Positions 48,850 through 61,000 of a DNA stretch of 64,000 nt are shown one piece after another. Position 1 is the first letter of the stretch. The number at the start of each line of letters is the position of its first letter. The notes beneath the pieces were generated by a model. The model did no database searches. It saw nothing but the letters and a program-made list of their open reading frames with translations, and was not told the origin of the DNA. The DNA lies in NCBI GenBank assembly GCA_027625915.1, contig JANTQA010000033.1, positions 7,812,001-7,876,000 on the forward strand, written 5' to 3'. The position numbers and the translations under genes were made by a program. The stretch is from Anaeramoeba flamelloides. Taxonomy: Eukaryota > Metamonada > Anaeramoebidae.

Positions 48850-50380
48850 TTTTTACACTTATCGATAATTAGACTTGTTAATATTTTGTTTCTAATTCAT
48901 TTTTACTATTTTTTTTTTTTTTTTAAATAAACTTATTTAAACTTTTTAATTTTTGGTTTTAGTTTTGTTTTTATTTTTAATTGGAATAATATTTCAGATT
49001 AATATCCCCCTCTATCAAAATAGATCATCAAAAAGTTTAAAAATTTTGACATTTTGGAATTGTATTTTAAGATTTCGAAAAAAAAAACAATTGTTATTTC
49101 CAAAAGAGGGACTGGCCTGAAGATTTTTAGATCTTGCTTGAAAAAAATTTTGAGATTGTTTTTACAGATGCTTGAAAAAAGTCAGAAATATAAGTTATTA
49201 ATAAAGCCACAAAAATTTTTTAAATGCCTGGCAACATGCTGTGAATTATATCCATATTGAAGGGGTGACTTGGACATAAAAAATGAGATTGTAAATTTAA
49301 CATCCTTTGATTGAAAAAATTCAATTAACAAAAAAAAAACTTCTTCAGAATTTCATTTTCAAAAAATTAAAAAAAAAATAATTTCAAAGAATAATGTTTT
49401 AAAAAATTCAAATAATAAAAAAAAAATAAACCACGAGAGTATCATCTTTGACAAAAAATTCACTTGTCAAAAAAAAAAATTAAAAGAATTCATCAATTTC
49501 AAAAAAAATAAAATTTCAAAAAAAAATTCAATCTTTTCTATTTTTTAAATTTTGAAAGTATTAAATTTAACTTATTCAAATCAAATTATTTTCTAAAAGT
49601 ACAAAACCAATTTATTTCGATTTAATCTAATTATTGGTTATTTTATAACCCTCTCTTTTGGACAAGACAATTTTTTTTTTCAAAATCTTACGATAGGATT
49701 CCAATATTTCACAATTTTAAAACTTTTTGATGATCGATATTGATAGAAAGGGGATATACGTTATTTTTTTTTTTTGTATATACCAATGATATTTTAATCA
49801 TGGAAATAAATAAAAAAAAACATATATAAGAATAATCAGTTTATCTATTTGAAAAAACACACAAGTTTTCTAATTGAAAACAAATAATAATTTTTTTTTT
49901 GAATTTTTTTTTAAATTATTTATATTTTATTAAGAATTTTTAATCAAAAATAATTATTGTTATTGAACAATAATCAATAGATAAAATAAATTTTCTATAC
50001 AGTTGAATTTTATCTCTTGAATGAATAAAATATTCATAAAGTGTTTTAGTAAATGTTGGGACACAAATCCCCCTCAAAAATACCCCCAAAAAATAAGATG
50101 CATTTTAATAATTAAAACTTGAACAATCCAATCTTTATACGACCCATTGAAAAAAAAAAAAAATTGGAAATAAATAAAAAAAAATATTTTACAATAAACC
50201 AATAATCATATTTGAAGATAACTTTTTGATACAATTAATTATTCTTTTTTTCCATTTTTGAATATATAATTAAAATCAGGTATTTCATTTATTTGGAATC
50301 ATAATATGTGAATTTTAGAATTAAGATTTTTCAAAATAACAATATGTAAAACATTTACAGAAATAATGGAAATAGTGATC
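48850..50380. other. Gene-free stretch downstream of the TPR-CHAT gene
   Basis: A/T-rich with many homopolymers. A 68-codon open stretch at 49054-49260 has no recognisable domain. No transposon ends seen before 50381. Confidence 0.45.
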
Positions 50381-51260
50381 ACCGTTGTAAAAAAAATTTG
50401 AGTAAGTAAAAATAAATGGATAAGTCAAAAATTTGTTTTCATTTTTTAAATAGTAAATAATAGCAAAATGAATTTTTATCTAAAGTAAAAATTTATGAAC
50501 AAATCTTACATTTAAGAAAAACCAAATTTACTATCGATTATAATTTTCAAAAACAAATATTATTTCGTTTTATTGTGATCCTTTCGAAAATGATTTGGAA
50601 GACTAAAAGAATAAAAATTGAATTTTAATTGTACACTTTACTATAAATAATTATTATTTTTTATTATATTACATTCTAAGATCTAGTAAGTGATTGTTTG
50701 GAAAGACCAAAAATGAATAATTGTTTTTATTTTAAAATTTTTTCTAAACAAATTATTAGAATTTAAATGGTTTCTAAAATCTGAATATTTCCATTATTTT
50801 GAAGTTTTTATAGTTAAACATTTGTGAAAATCAATCTCCCTTAAAACAATATCATTTTTGGAAGATTATTTGATTCAATTTGGTTTAAAAGGATATTTAA
50901 AATTAAATTTGATAAATTCACATTATATAATAATGATAAATCTCTTAATGAATAAATAGATTGTAATATATTTGCCATAAACAGTCATATTATTTTTAGT
51001 AAAGTTTATAATTAAAAGTCAATTTTTGTTCTTTTAAGCATTCCAAAGTAATTTCGAAAGGATCACAATAAAACGAAATAATATTTGTTTTTGAAAATTA
51101 TAATCGATAGTAAATTTGGTTTTTCTTAAATGTAAGATTTGTTCATAAATTTTTACTTTAGATAAAAATTCATTTTGCTAATAGTTACTCTTTAAAAAAT
51201 GAAAACAAATTTTTGACTTATCCATTTATTTTTAATCAACCTTTTTTTATTTACAAATGA
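50381..51260. mobile_element. TIR transposon with about 300-bp arms, uninterrupted (copy 2)
   Basis: Aligns with 16749-18054 along its whole length. The left arm (ACCGTTGTAAAAAAAATTTG) and right arm (ending ACAAATGATGA) are inverted repeats, including AAATCTTACATTTAAGAAAAA and its complement. It lacks the 435-bp nested insert, giving the empty site TTTTTAGTAAAG near 50999. About 880 bp, no open frame. The ends are more decayed than in copy 1. Confidence 0.7.
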
Positions 51261-51588
51261 TGATTTGTATACTACTTTTAAAACGAGGAACTTTTAAGAT
51301 GAAAAAGAAATATATATATATATAATTTGAATATATTAGTCTTAGAATTTCTAAGAGGGGTTTTTATAACTTTACCCTTATTGGTATTTGGAATAAAAAA
51401 AAAAATTGGATTTATTTTTTTTTTTTTTTATTGATGGGCAAGTATAAATTACACTCTAAGTGCCCTTTTACTTAAATTCCCTTTTAGGGATTTAAGCGTA
51501 AAATCATAGATTCCACTATTATTAATTAATGAAAATAATTGTAAGCGATTAAAAAACTTGGATTTATTTTTTTTATTTTGGTTTTGCT

Positions 51589-53139
51589 TTAAAAAGTCTT
51601 ATTAATTATTAATATTACAAAAGAAAAGTAAAGAAAACCGAATAATTTTAAAAAAATGGGTAAATTTCGAACAACAGTTTGATGGAATATAATGTTTGTT
51701 AAGAAAAAAAACAAAAGAGTAATTAAATTTGTTGTTTTGTGGTATTTATAAACAAAATGTTGTGTTGTTGTATTCAAAATATTTTGGATCAAATTAAATT
51801 TAAACATTTTGATTATAACAAAATAATAGAATAAAATTGGACAAGCTAAGGTAATAACATAAAATGAATAAGCACAGAGCAAACAAATATTCCATTCTTT
51901 TAGGTAAACAACTGATTGCATTGTTACATCTTGATCAAAAGTCAAACATGATATTAAATAATAAAAAAACAAAATCAATACTTTGAAAATAAGTGATGTT
52001 ATAAAGTATTGTGTAGAAATTGACAAATTCCTTAAAGGGAATTTAAATTCAAAAAGAATAATCAAACAATAATTAACCAAGATAAAAAAAAAATTGATAA
52101 CTAATGCAGTTGATATTTTCATAGTATTGACATTATTTAAAGAGATAATAATTGTTAAGCTGCAAAGGACGAAAAAATTAACTGCTGCCAGAGCATATGG
52201 GTAATCTGTGATCTTGTTACCAAACGAAAAATATGTTAGTGATCTATCTTGAGCTATTTTGTTAACCAAATAAATGATAACATGGAAATAAATTACAAGT
52301 AAAGAAAGAAAAAAAGGGATCCACATCCAGGAAATTCCAAATATGAATTGCTGAATTAGAAATGTAAAAAGAATATAACAAAATTCTTTGATCCCGAAAA
52401 ATGTTTGAGAATTCTTCATTGTCTTCATTGCCTTCATTAGTTGGCGTGGAAATATGTCTTGTTTGTCAACCAACAAAACTTGGTTGATTATTTTGATTTG
52501 TGTTTGATATTTGTTTCTTTGTTCACAAAAAAATGTTCTTGGTTTTTCATTAATTTTTTTGAAAAGTTTCTCTCTTGTATTTTTATTTTTCTTTTTCATT
52601 TTCTTTTTCTTTTTCTTTTTCTTGTTCTTGTACTTGTTCATTTTTTGATTCTTTTTTGAAGATTTTTCAGTTTGGTTTTCTTTTTTCTTGGGGCTGTGTG
52701 GATAATTTTGAATGCTACTATTGATTGGTTGTTTAAAAATTTGAGACAAACCAAGAGGTTCTGTAATATTCAACCTAGGACACATTTTGTGAAATGAAAG
52801 AGTTCGAGAGTTTATAGCTTTAAAATCTAATAACGGATAATTCAGATGATAAAATTGCTCCCATAAAGAATATTCTTGAGTTACACTTTCAAATCTTTGA
52901 TCAACACAAGAGCACTGTGTTAGATCAGGTGGTTCAAGATAAGAAAAAATTTTTAAAAGAATTTCGTCTGGTAAAGAGTTAAAAGAATTCACATTTCTTT
53001 CTTCATCTTTTGTTTTGATTTTTGTTTTTGTTTTTATTTTTATTTTTGTTTTTGTTTTTGTTTTTGTTTTTGTTTGGGAAATTTTTTCCTTTTTGTTTAT
53101 GAAAAAGATCTTTTCAAATTCTTTTTGATCAAATGACAT
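51589..53139 (-). CDS. F-box protein with about eight membrane segments
   Basis: Single exon of 516 codons, with ATG at 53139 and no intron needed. After a Lys/Thr-rich leader (alternating KT, coded by a GTTTTT-type repeat), residues about 54-100 are an F-box: FNSLPDEILLKIFSYLEPPD, then a VDQRFE turn and SLWEQFY. F-boxes bind Skp1 and recruit substrates to SCF ubiquitin ligases. A Lys-rich linker (about 150-200) follows. The second half is membrane-embedded, with about eight hydrophobic stretches (YILFTFLIQQFIFGISW, IPFFLSLLVIYFHVIIYL, AAVNFFVLCSLTIIISL, VINFFFILVNYCLIILF, LIFKVLILFFYYLISCL and others). It is likely an integral-membrane F-box protein with the F-box facing the cytosol. The substrate is unknown. 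This architecture is uncommon outside some protists. Confidence 0.87.
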   Translation of the reverse strand: MSFDQKEFEKIFFINKKEKISQTKTKTKTKTKIKIKTKTKIKTKDEERNVNSFNSLPDEILLKIFSYLEPPDLTQCSCVDQRFESVTQEYSLWEQFYHLNYPLLDFKAINSRTLSFHKMCPRLNITEPLGLSQIFKQPINSSIQNYPHSPKKKENQTEKSSKKNQKMNKYKNKKKKKKKKMKKKNKNTREKLFKKINEKPRTFFCEQRNKYQTQIKIINQVLLVDKQDIFPRQLMKAMKTMKNSQTFFGIKEFCYILFTFLIQQFIFGISWMWIPFFLSLLVIYFHVIIYLVNKIAQDRSLTYFSFGNKITDYPYALAAVNFFVLCSLTIIISLNNVNTMKISTALVINFFFILVNYCLIILFEFKFPLRNLSISTQYFITSLIFKVLILFFYYLISCLTFDQDVTMQSVVYLKEWNICLLCAYSFYVITLACPILFYYFVIIKMFKFNLIQNILNTTTQHFVYKYHKTTNLITLLFFFLTNIIFHQTVVRNLPIFLKLFGFLYFSFVILIINKTF

Positions 53140-53746
53140 TTTTGGGTTTTAGAGATCAAATTATTTGAGAATAATAATCAAAATTGCTGACAACCAAAAG
53201 TCGATTAAAGTCTTGGGTAACTAAAAAAATTCAACTGAAATCAAAAAATGAAATAACAAATGTATATCGTTTATAATTGAAATTAGAAGTTCAAATAAAA
53301 CACCCAATTAGTTGAATAGTTAGTTAATAAAACAAAGTAACCACAACCTAAATTTAGATTATAGATGTTAACCTTCATAATACTGGTATTTGATTTATAA
53401 AAGGGGAAAAATTTTCACTTCATTTTCTATTTTTACTTTGTTAAAAAAAAAATCCAAAAAAAACAAAAAACAAAAAAATATATTTCCTATTTTATTCTAG
53501 AAAATTAATAACTTAAAATAAAAAAAATTCTACCAATTTGTTTTTAATATATTTGTAAAATTTTTCTCTAATTTAGAATTTCCAAAAATCAACTTTTAAG
53601 TACCAAACTCTGATAAATTGATCAATTTGATCTAGAAATTTTCCACACATTTTTTTTATTATTATTGTTTGTTAAAAACATTCAAATTCAGTGAATCGGA
53701 TGATTAAAAGACTATTTTTATTTTCACATTTTTGAAAATTAGTCTA
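53140..53746. other. Gene-free upstream flank of the F-box gene
   Basis: A/T-rich. It includes the presumed promoter region of the minus-strand gene, and nothing specific is recognisable in it. Confidence 0.4.
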
Positions 53747-54181
53747 ACCATTTTGGAAAAAAAGAGAAACAAGGAAAAAAAGTTCAACAAGGTTTTTAAC
53801 TGGGAGTATTACTGAGAAACTGAAATCAAAAAGTAAAATCAATTAAAAGAAGAAACCAATTAACTTCAAATGATAATCCATTATATTATTATCATTCAAA
53901 CCAATAAAAACAATTTAAATCTACTTGATTATAGTTATTGTTTTATGTTAGTTTTGAGATCTCAAAAATAGTCAATTTTTTAAATATATTTTTAATAATT
54001 GAGCAATCAAAGAAAAAACCCGATACCAAAAGATAATATTAAAAAAACTGTTATTGTGCTAAATACTTAATTTTGTCTTAATTTATTTATTTATTCTTTT
54101 TTTAATTGATCTTACTTTTTATTTTTAGGTTCTATTAATATCTCCAATTAAAAATCTTATTGCACTTTTTTCCACAATGGT
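53747..54181. mobile_element. 435-bp Tc1/mariner-like element (copy 2)
   Basis: The ends ACCATTTTGGAAAAAAAGAG and TTTTTTCCACAATGGT are inverted repeats flanked by TA. Same length as 17361-17795 and aligned to it in reverse orientation (for example GTTTTGAGATCTCAAAAATAG and CTTTTTTTAATTGATCTTAC). No transposase frame, so non-autonomous. Confidence 0.8.
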
Positions 54182-56559
54182 TAGCTACTTATTTAATCAA
54201 TATAAAATTTTACTAATTTGATTTATCCCAAACTCTTCTAATTTTAATAATTATTATCTCTTTCATCATCTTGAAAGGTTATTTTGAATAACAAAAAAAA
54301 TAGCTATTTATAATTTGAAAATAGACAAAATTGAAAGAGTAAACAGGTGGCAAGAAATTCAACCAAAGTATAAGCGAATTAAATTATAATCCTAGACATG
54401 TTATTTTTTATCATTTTTGTAGCGAACCGGGAAAAAAATAATAAATTTCTTACGTTTAAATTGAAAAATATATTAGATGCTCAATAATTATCTTTTCTTT
54501 AAAAAAAAAAAATAATTAACATTAAGATCAGTTAAAATCAAATTGAATTATTGAGTCACTTAAATACTCTCTACATTTAAAAAGTCTCTGTGTGTTGTAA
54601 TTGAATACCCACTACAAAAAATATTTAATTGATTATGTGTTCAAGGGCAATCTGAATTTATTATCTGTAGGAATTAAAATTAAATACTAAGGACAAAAAA
54701 AAAACAAAAATAATTGCTTATTCGTTCTAGTAAAATCAAAATAAAACAGTTTTCATATTTTTTTTATCTTTTTTGCAAAAAAATTTATTTTAAGAATTTT
54801 TAGAAATTTTTGAAAATATCAAAACTAATTTGAAATTTATTTATTTTCTCTCGTACTGGATTTTCCCTCGATGATTTTGATGTATATTTGTACCCTTAAC
54901 TTTATCTAAAGAAAACATGAATATAAACTGGAGTGAAGCTCAGAAGGTATTTATGATTTTCGAATATTTCAAAGTTAATTTTGTATTTTTTTTGCAAAAT
55001 TGTTTTTAAACTAAAATTCTGGAAAAAAAGAACCAAAAAAAAAAACGAATTATAATAGGATATATAGGTTGTTTATTCTTTAAAGTGAAAAAATATTTTA
55101 TGGATCAAAAAATAAAATATATGGATTGTAAAATACTAATTATCTATAAATAATTAACAAATTGGTTATTTAACCAAAAAAATTCAAATATTACAAAATA
55201 TATAGAAAAATAATTAGTTAACTTGAAAGAAAACAATCAAAATTAATCATTCAGTTTTTATGATGATAATTATTAATTTAATTTTGAAATTTCTCAAAAA
55301 TAATAACTTTTGGGGATTATATCTATGAGTTTTTTAACACTAGAATATTATTATTTTGGGATTTCTATTTCTAGATTTGAGAAAAAGTATTAAATCTAAA
55401 AATTTTTCAAAAATTCAAATTTTTAATTGTGATGATTAGTTCTAAATAAGATTTTACTGTTCAATTATATCAAAAACCGATCTTTTTCCGAATAGGGTGT
55501 TTTAACAAGATCTCTTTCAATCTAAAATAAATTTTTAAAAAATGGAGATTAAGTTTATTAAAATTTGATATTACATAAACTTTCAAAAGAAGATAATCTT
55601 TGATGAAAAATATCTTTATTATTATCACAAATCCTGATATTCAATAGAATCTTGAATATTATCTTAAAATTGTAATAATTATCAAAATATCATGATTAAA
55701 TAGTTATCAAGATATGACAAACTATTATTTTCAGAACTAATTCAATAATATTGCTAAAAAGTAAAATTTTGTTTGATCAAAAAATAGCTTTAGGTGAAAA
55801 AACAGTTATTCTTTTAAAAAACAACAAAAAATGTACTTGATACAATCAAGGATAAGATCATAGAGCTTTATTATATTTTCGTTTGGTTTGGTTGACAAAC
55901 CGATCGATCAAATTTTTCAGATCAACAGCATCAATAACTGATAGAAAAATATTGTTTTTTCAAAACAGGATTGTAAATTCTGGTTGAATAAAAAGAACTT
56001 CCAAAAAAACCAACCCTTCACTCCCTATTGAAAGTATGTTTTTTTTTGATTATAACATTTTTAATATTATATTCAAGACTAAATAGAGGTGGATAAATTT
56101 TAAGTGCTTACTCACAACCTGCCACATTACCACTAATTATTAAGATTTTTTGGACAATTTTTTTCTTCTTCTTGTTTTTATACTTCTTTGGACATCTTTA
56201 TATTACCAGAAAACACAACAAGAGCTTAGGTATTTTCGTTTGATCGATCATCAAGAAGAAGGTAAACTAGTTTTTATTCTTTTTTGTTATTTAGCTGGTG
56301 ATTTTTTTTAACTCTATATTAAAAAAAACATATCTATTATAAAATTCAAGTATATTTTCGAAATGATTGATTATTAGTTTGATCAAAAGATTCACAGGAA
56401 TATTTTGTAATTTGTAAAAAAAAACTTGAAAAATAAAAAGAAATTTTTTTTTTCAAGACAATAAATCTTCTTCTGCTTTTTTTAAATTTTTATGTCTTTC
56501 AAACCATCCATATGATTGAACACTTGAAGACAATTCAGAACACCTTACAAATTTTTATA

Positions 56560-56720
56560 CAAAATTAACTGCCTTTTACTCAAATTCACCCATCCAAAAA
56601 TGAAAAATTTATTTTTTTTTTACAAATCAAGCCTACATAAAATTGTTTGAGAATAAGAGAAATAATAAACTTCGAATTAGAGTTGAAATTCATAAAAGAC
56701 ATACCTGAACAAACTTGGAA
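56560..56720. repeat. Dispersed repeat, copy A
   Basis: Shares TTTTACTCAAATT, CAACCA/CATCCAAAAATGAAAAA, TTGTTTGAGAATAAGA and ATTAGAGTTGAAATTCAT with 63085-63240. Class unknown. Confidence 0.5.
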
Positions 56721-57306
56721 TTTCCAAAAAAAAAATAAAAAATATTAAAAAAAATTTGTGTCCCTTTCTTTAGAACCTCTAGTTTAGCATTTATCAAAAT
56801 TGTTAGAAAATAATTATTTTTAAATTATAAATTTATTAATTTTAAAAGAAATTAAAAAATTCTCACCTTTCTTAATGTTAATGTGGAGTTTCAAAGGAAT
56901 TTTTTTATTAAATTAACTTTCTATATAGAAAAATAAAAAAGAAAAAAAAATCAAAAAAGAAGAAAAAAACAAAAAAAGCAAAAATAAAAAAACAAAAAAT
57001 TTGACTTTATTAGAATAAATTATCAGATTTACAATTGAAATTCATTTTGAAAAGAATAATAATTAAAACCGAAAGTATATGCTCTATTTCTTCAATAAAA
57101 CTAGGTAAATTTGACTGAAAACGTTTTCATATCAAATTTAAATGTGGAAAAGTTAATAATGTATCTTGTTTTATGGAATATTGAGATTTTCTGTAAAGGG
57201 GAATATATATATATAAAATATTCAATTTGCAATAATTATTTTCATTGTTTTATGATTTTTCGTGATAAAGTAAGATTAATAGCTATATTTGAAAATTTTT
57301 GTGAAT

Positions 57307-57556
57307 TTAATTGATTTTATATCCCTGAAGAGAATCCATGTTATCATCAAAATCTCTATTGGTTTCAAGATAAAATGATAAAAAATTAACAAAAGTGTTC
57401 TGATAATTACACGATCCATAAAAAATCTTATATCGCTGTTGGATACTTAACGATTTTACTACGTTCGTTGTAAAAAAAAATATTTTACAAAGTTTATACT
57501 CTTTATATATTGAGGTCAACTGTTCTTTTGAAGAAGAACAAGTGAAGGTTTTGAAA
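57307..57556 (-). CDS. Unrecognised short coding-looking segment (possible terminal exon)
   Basis: An open minus-strand stretch of about 83 codons entered after an AG and ending at a stop. It has a balanced, non-repetitive composition unlike nearby noise: SSKEQLTSIYKEYKLCKIFF, RYKIFYGSCNYQNTFV, FDDNMDSLQGYKIN. There is no ATG at its start, so if real it is a downstream exon or a fragment of a mobile element's gene. I do not recognise the family. Confidence 0.25.
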
Positions 57557-57739
57557 AATCTGGTTGTCAAAAAATATTACATTTTCATTTTCATTTTTAG
57601 AAAATATGAAACTTTTTAAAAAACAATTAATAAGAAAAAAAATATTAAAAAAAAAAAAATTGGAAATTATCATAAATTATACATTTTTATTTTTAATTCA
57701 TGGATTGTAATGATTACAATTAAGATAATTTTTTAAAAT

Positions 57740-58006
57740 TATCCCTAATAAAAAAAGTTTTTTATAACATGTTATAAAAGTGTTGTAAAGGTGTTATAAA
57801 CGTTTAAAATGTTATAAAATTTTATAATAAAAACATTTTATAACACAAATGTTTGTTATAAAATGTGTTATAATATTTGTAACATGTTATAAGCCTGTTA
57901 TAATAATATTTTTTTCAAAAAATATCGAAAAAATCATCATGTTAAAGGAAATTTTGTTATAAAAATGTTATATAGATGTTATAAAAAAATTTTTTTATTA
58001 GGGTAT
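57740..58006. mobile_element. About 265-bp MITE packed with GTTATAA repeats
   Basis: The ends ATCCCTAATAAAAAAAGTTT and its near complement (TTTTTTTATTAGGGTA) are inverted repeats. The interior is a patchwork of ATGTTATAAAA, TGTTATAA and their complements, a self-complementary sub-repeat that would fold extensively. It lies just 39 bp 3' of the PH-like gene's stop codon. No open frame. Confidence 0.7.
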
Positions 58007-58045
58007 GTAAAAATAAAATACTAAAATTCAAAACAAATTTCTCAA

Positions 58046-61000
58046 TTACCAATCATTAATTCCATTTAAAAAACCATTTCGAGAAATTTCATCTTTGAAT
58101 TTAAATATAACAGATTCCTTATCCTTAAAATTAAGTTTGACTATTTTATTATTTTTTTGAGTGATTTTATATTTCACATATTTTGATTTTGATAAATTAA
58201 TTGTTTTTTTTTGTTTTGAATCTCTATTTTTTACTAGAATTGAATCTTTTGATAAAGTAATTTTGATACTGTTCTTTTGGGTTAAATTGGGAACATTACT
58301 TTTCAATACCATTGCATTAAACTCTAAAATTCCATTGTCGGGAAATGGATCAATTTCTTCTTCCCAGTCACTACTATCGCCAACCCCTTCGTCAATTTTA
58401 TGTTTTTCAGAATGTGAATTACTTTGTATTGAAGACGTTTCTGAAGAGGTCGAACTTATTGCCGTTGTTACTTTTGATGATGTTACTTTTTTTGTTCTCT
58501 TTGTTTTTTTTTGATCATTTTGTCGTTTTCTTGAATTGTTTCGTTTTGATGAATTTTTTTTATCTTTTTTTTGATTTTTTTTATCTTTATTTTTATTTGT
58601 TTTTTCTTTTTTTTTCGTTTTTTTTTCCTTATTATTCTTATTTTTCTCCTTTTTGTTTTTATTATTACTTTCTTTATTATTCTTCTTTTCTTTATTATTC
58701 TTCTTTTCTTTATTATTATTCTTTCCAGTATCTTCATCATTGTCATTTGCTTTTTCAGAATCTAATTTATTTTTTAATGATTTTTTTCTTTTGGTTTTCA
58801 ATTTTTCATTATTTTTCAACTTTATTTTATTTTTTTGTTCCAAAAAATAATAGTAAAAATAAGAGAATTTTTTTTTGTCTTGAATTTTTATTAATAAATT
58901 TCTTTCTTTTTGTCTCAAATTAATTATATTTGTTTTTCCAAAAACCTTTTCAAGCTCTGTTTTATAAAATGCTATTTTTTTAGATTTTTTTTTATTGTTT
59001 TGGTAATTAAAATATTTATTATTATTTTCAAATAATATTATTTTTGCTTTAAATTTTTTTGAATAATTCGTTTTTAAAATTGTACATTTAATTTCAAGTT
59101 GAATTTTTTCTTGATTTCCATTCCTCTCTTTCCCTTTTCCCCTTTTTTTATTTTTCTGTTTCTTTTTTCCTTCTTTTCCTTCATCTCCTTCTGACTGTTT
59201 ATCTTTATCTTTATTGGAATTATTATTATGTGGATTTCTTCTTAAAAAGCTAAATTTTGGTTTTTTTTTTTTCGAAATTTTTTGTTCAAGATCTTGATCA
59301 TTATTTTCCTTTTCCTTTTCTTTTTCTTTTTCTTTTTCTTTTTCCTTTTTTTTTTTCTTTTCTCTTTTCCTTTTCCTTTTCTTTTTCCTTTTCTTTTTCC
59401 TTTTCTTTTTCTTTTTCTTTTTCTTCCTTTAATTGACTTTGGGTTTGTTCTTCTTTCCATTTTAAAAAAGAGGAAGCCAAATTTTCTCTAGCCTTTTTTG
59501 AATCTGACAATAAATAGACACGTTTGTTTGATGATAATTTTAAACATACCATCCTTACTAAAGATGGGTGCATTAATAATTTGTCTTTGTCTGGGTGTAA
59601 TTTAATAGACATCCCATTTGTTTCTAAAATGGCATTTGTGCCAATTTTTAAAATTGCTTCTCCTTTAATTTCTTGAAGGGGAGTTGTTCTTTTTAAAGTA
59701 AATTTTTTTTCAATGCTTTCTTTTTTCTTTTCACTTTGTCCGTTTTCTTGCTCTTTCGCTTGGTTTTCATTTTGACTAATATTATTTTTTTGTGCTTTGT
59801 GATTTAATTTTAATTTATTCAAATTTTTTTTTTCTTTTTCATTTTTTTTTTTCCTCATTTTTTCTTCAAAATATTTCCTTCGAAGATCGCTTTCTTCATC
59901 ATGATTTATTTCTTTTCCATTTTCCATTCCGTTTCTGTTTCCGTTTTCGTTTCTGTTTTCTAATTTATAACTTTGTGGGGAATTTAAATGTTTAGACTTA
60001 TTGTGGTGGTCATTATTAAAAGACATTTGTAATTTTTTTTTTCCTAATTCTTCTTGATGATTCTTTTCACTTTGACTTTGACTTTCATTTTCATTTTGAA
60101 TTTGATTTTTTGTTTCGTTATTATTAATTATTGTTTTGCTTGTTATTTTGTTCTTCATTTTGAAAAAACGCTTTGAAAATTGTTTGAATGACCCTTCATC
60201 GAAAAAAGTAAAAATGGATGTTTTTTCTTTAACTTGTAACTTGATTGAAAAAGGTTCATCAGTCGAATCTAATATTACTTGTAAATCTTCGTAATCACTT
60301 ATAATTGTTCCTTCCGAAGAACTGATAACAGCGCAATCGTCCTTTAAGATAACAACTCCCTTTTCTTTATATTGTTCGTTATTATGACTGATTAAAATCT
60401 TAAATTGTATTAATTCTAGTTGTGGCTTGTATTTTTTGTTTTGGTTTTCTGTTGGTTTTTGATTTATCTTTTGATTTATCTTTTGATTTTGATTTGAATT
60501 TCCCTTTTGAGAACTATTTTCATTATCAGAAGAAGAAGAGGATGACGACAATGGTGGTTGAGATCGGGAAGAAGCGGAGCCAACTAACAAAGATTGGTTG
60601 TTGTCGTTTGTAAGGAATTCTGATGACATTTTGTTAAATAGATTATTTCGAACTTCAGGATCAATCTTGAAACCTGCACTCTCATTCCCGTTCTCGTCTT
60701 CGTCTTCGTTTTCATTATTATTCTTCTCTTGTTTTTTTTTTCCTTTTTTGTCTGTTGAGTAAACAAAAAGCGGGCTTTTTTTTGGAATTAGATTTCCTTC
60801 ATACATTGAGAGAGATCGCTTTGATTTTCTTCGATTTTTTTTTGGAGTGCCTTTGTCTTGCGATTTATTTCCACTTTGATTGAGGCTTTTGTCCTGGCTG
60901 TGTTTGTCATCATTTTCTCCACTATAACTATTATTGATTTGATTTTGATCTTCCTTTTTTAATTTGCCTTCTTCTGGATTTTTTATCTTTGATGTTGTTG

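Larger units (their letters stand above)
54182..57739. other. 3.6-kb interval with possible small exons, no confirmed gene
   Basis: Mostly A/T-rich. Coding-looking islands: plus strand 54917-54946 (MNINWSEAQK before GTATTT); plus about 55971-56030 (after AACAG, DCKFWLNKKNFQKNQPFTPY then stop); plus about 56213-56258 (after ACCAG, KTQQELRYFRLIDHQEE before GTAAAC); minus about 56546-56458 (CSELSSSVQSYGWFERHKNL then KKAEEDLLS, stop); and minus 57556-57307 (see its own entry). I could not join them into one model. A dispersed repeat spans 56560-56720. Confidence 0.3.

Noticed and set aside
58345-58923. Plus-strand open frames opposite the PH-like gene (192 and 117 codons)
   Set aside because: Phe/Leu/Tyr-rich complements of the Lys/Asn-rich linker; the minus strand carries recognisable domains, so these are shadows.
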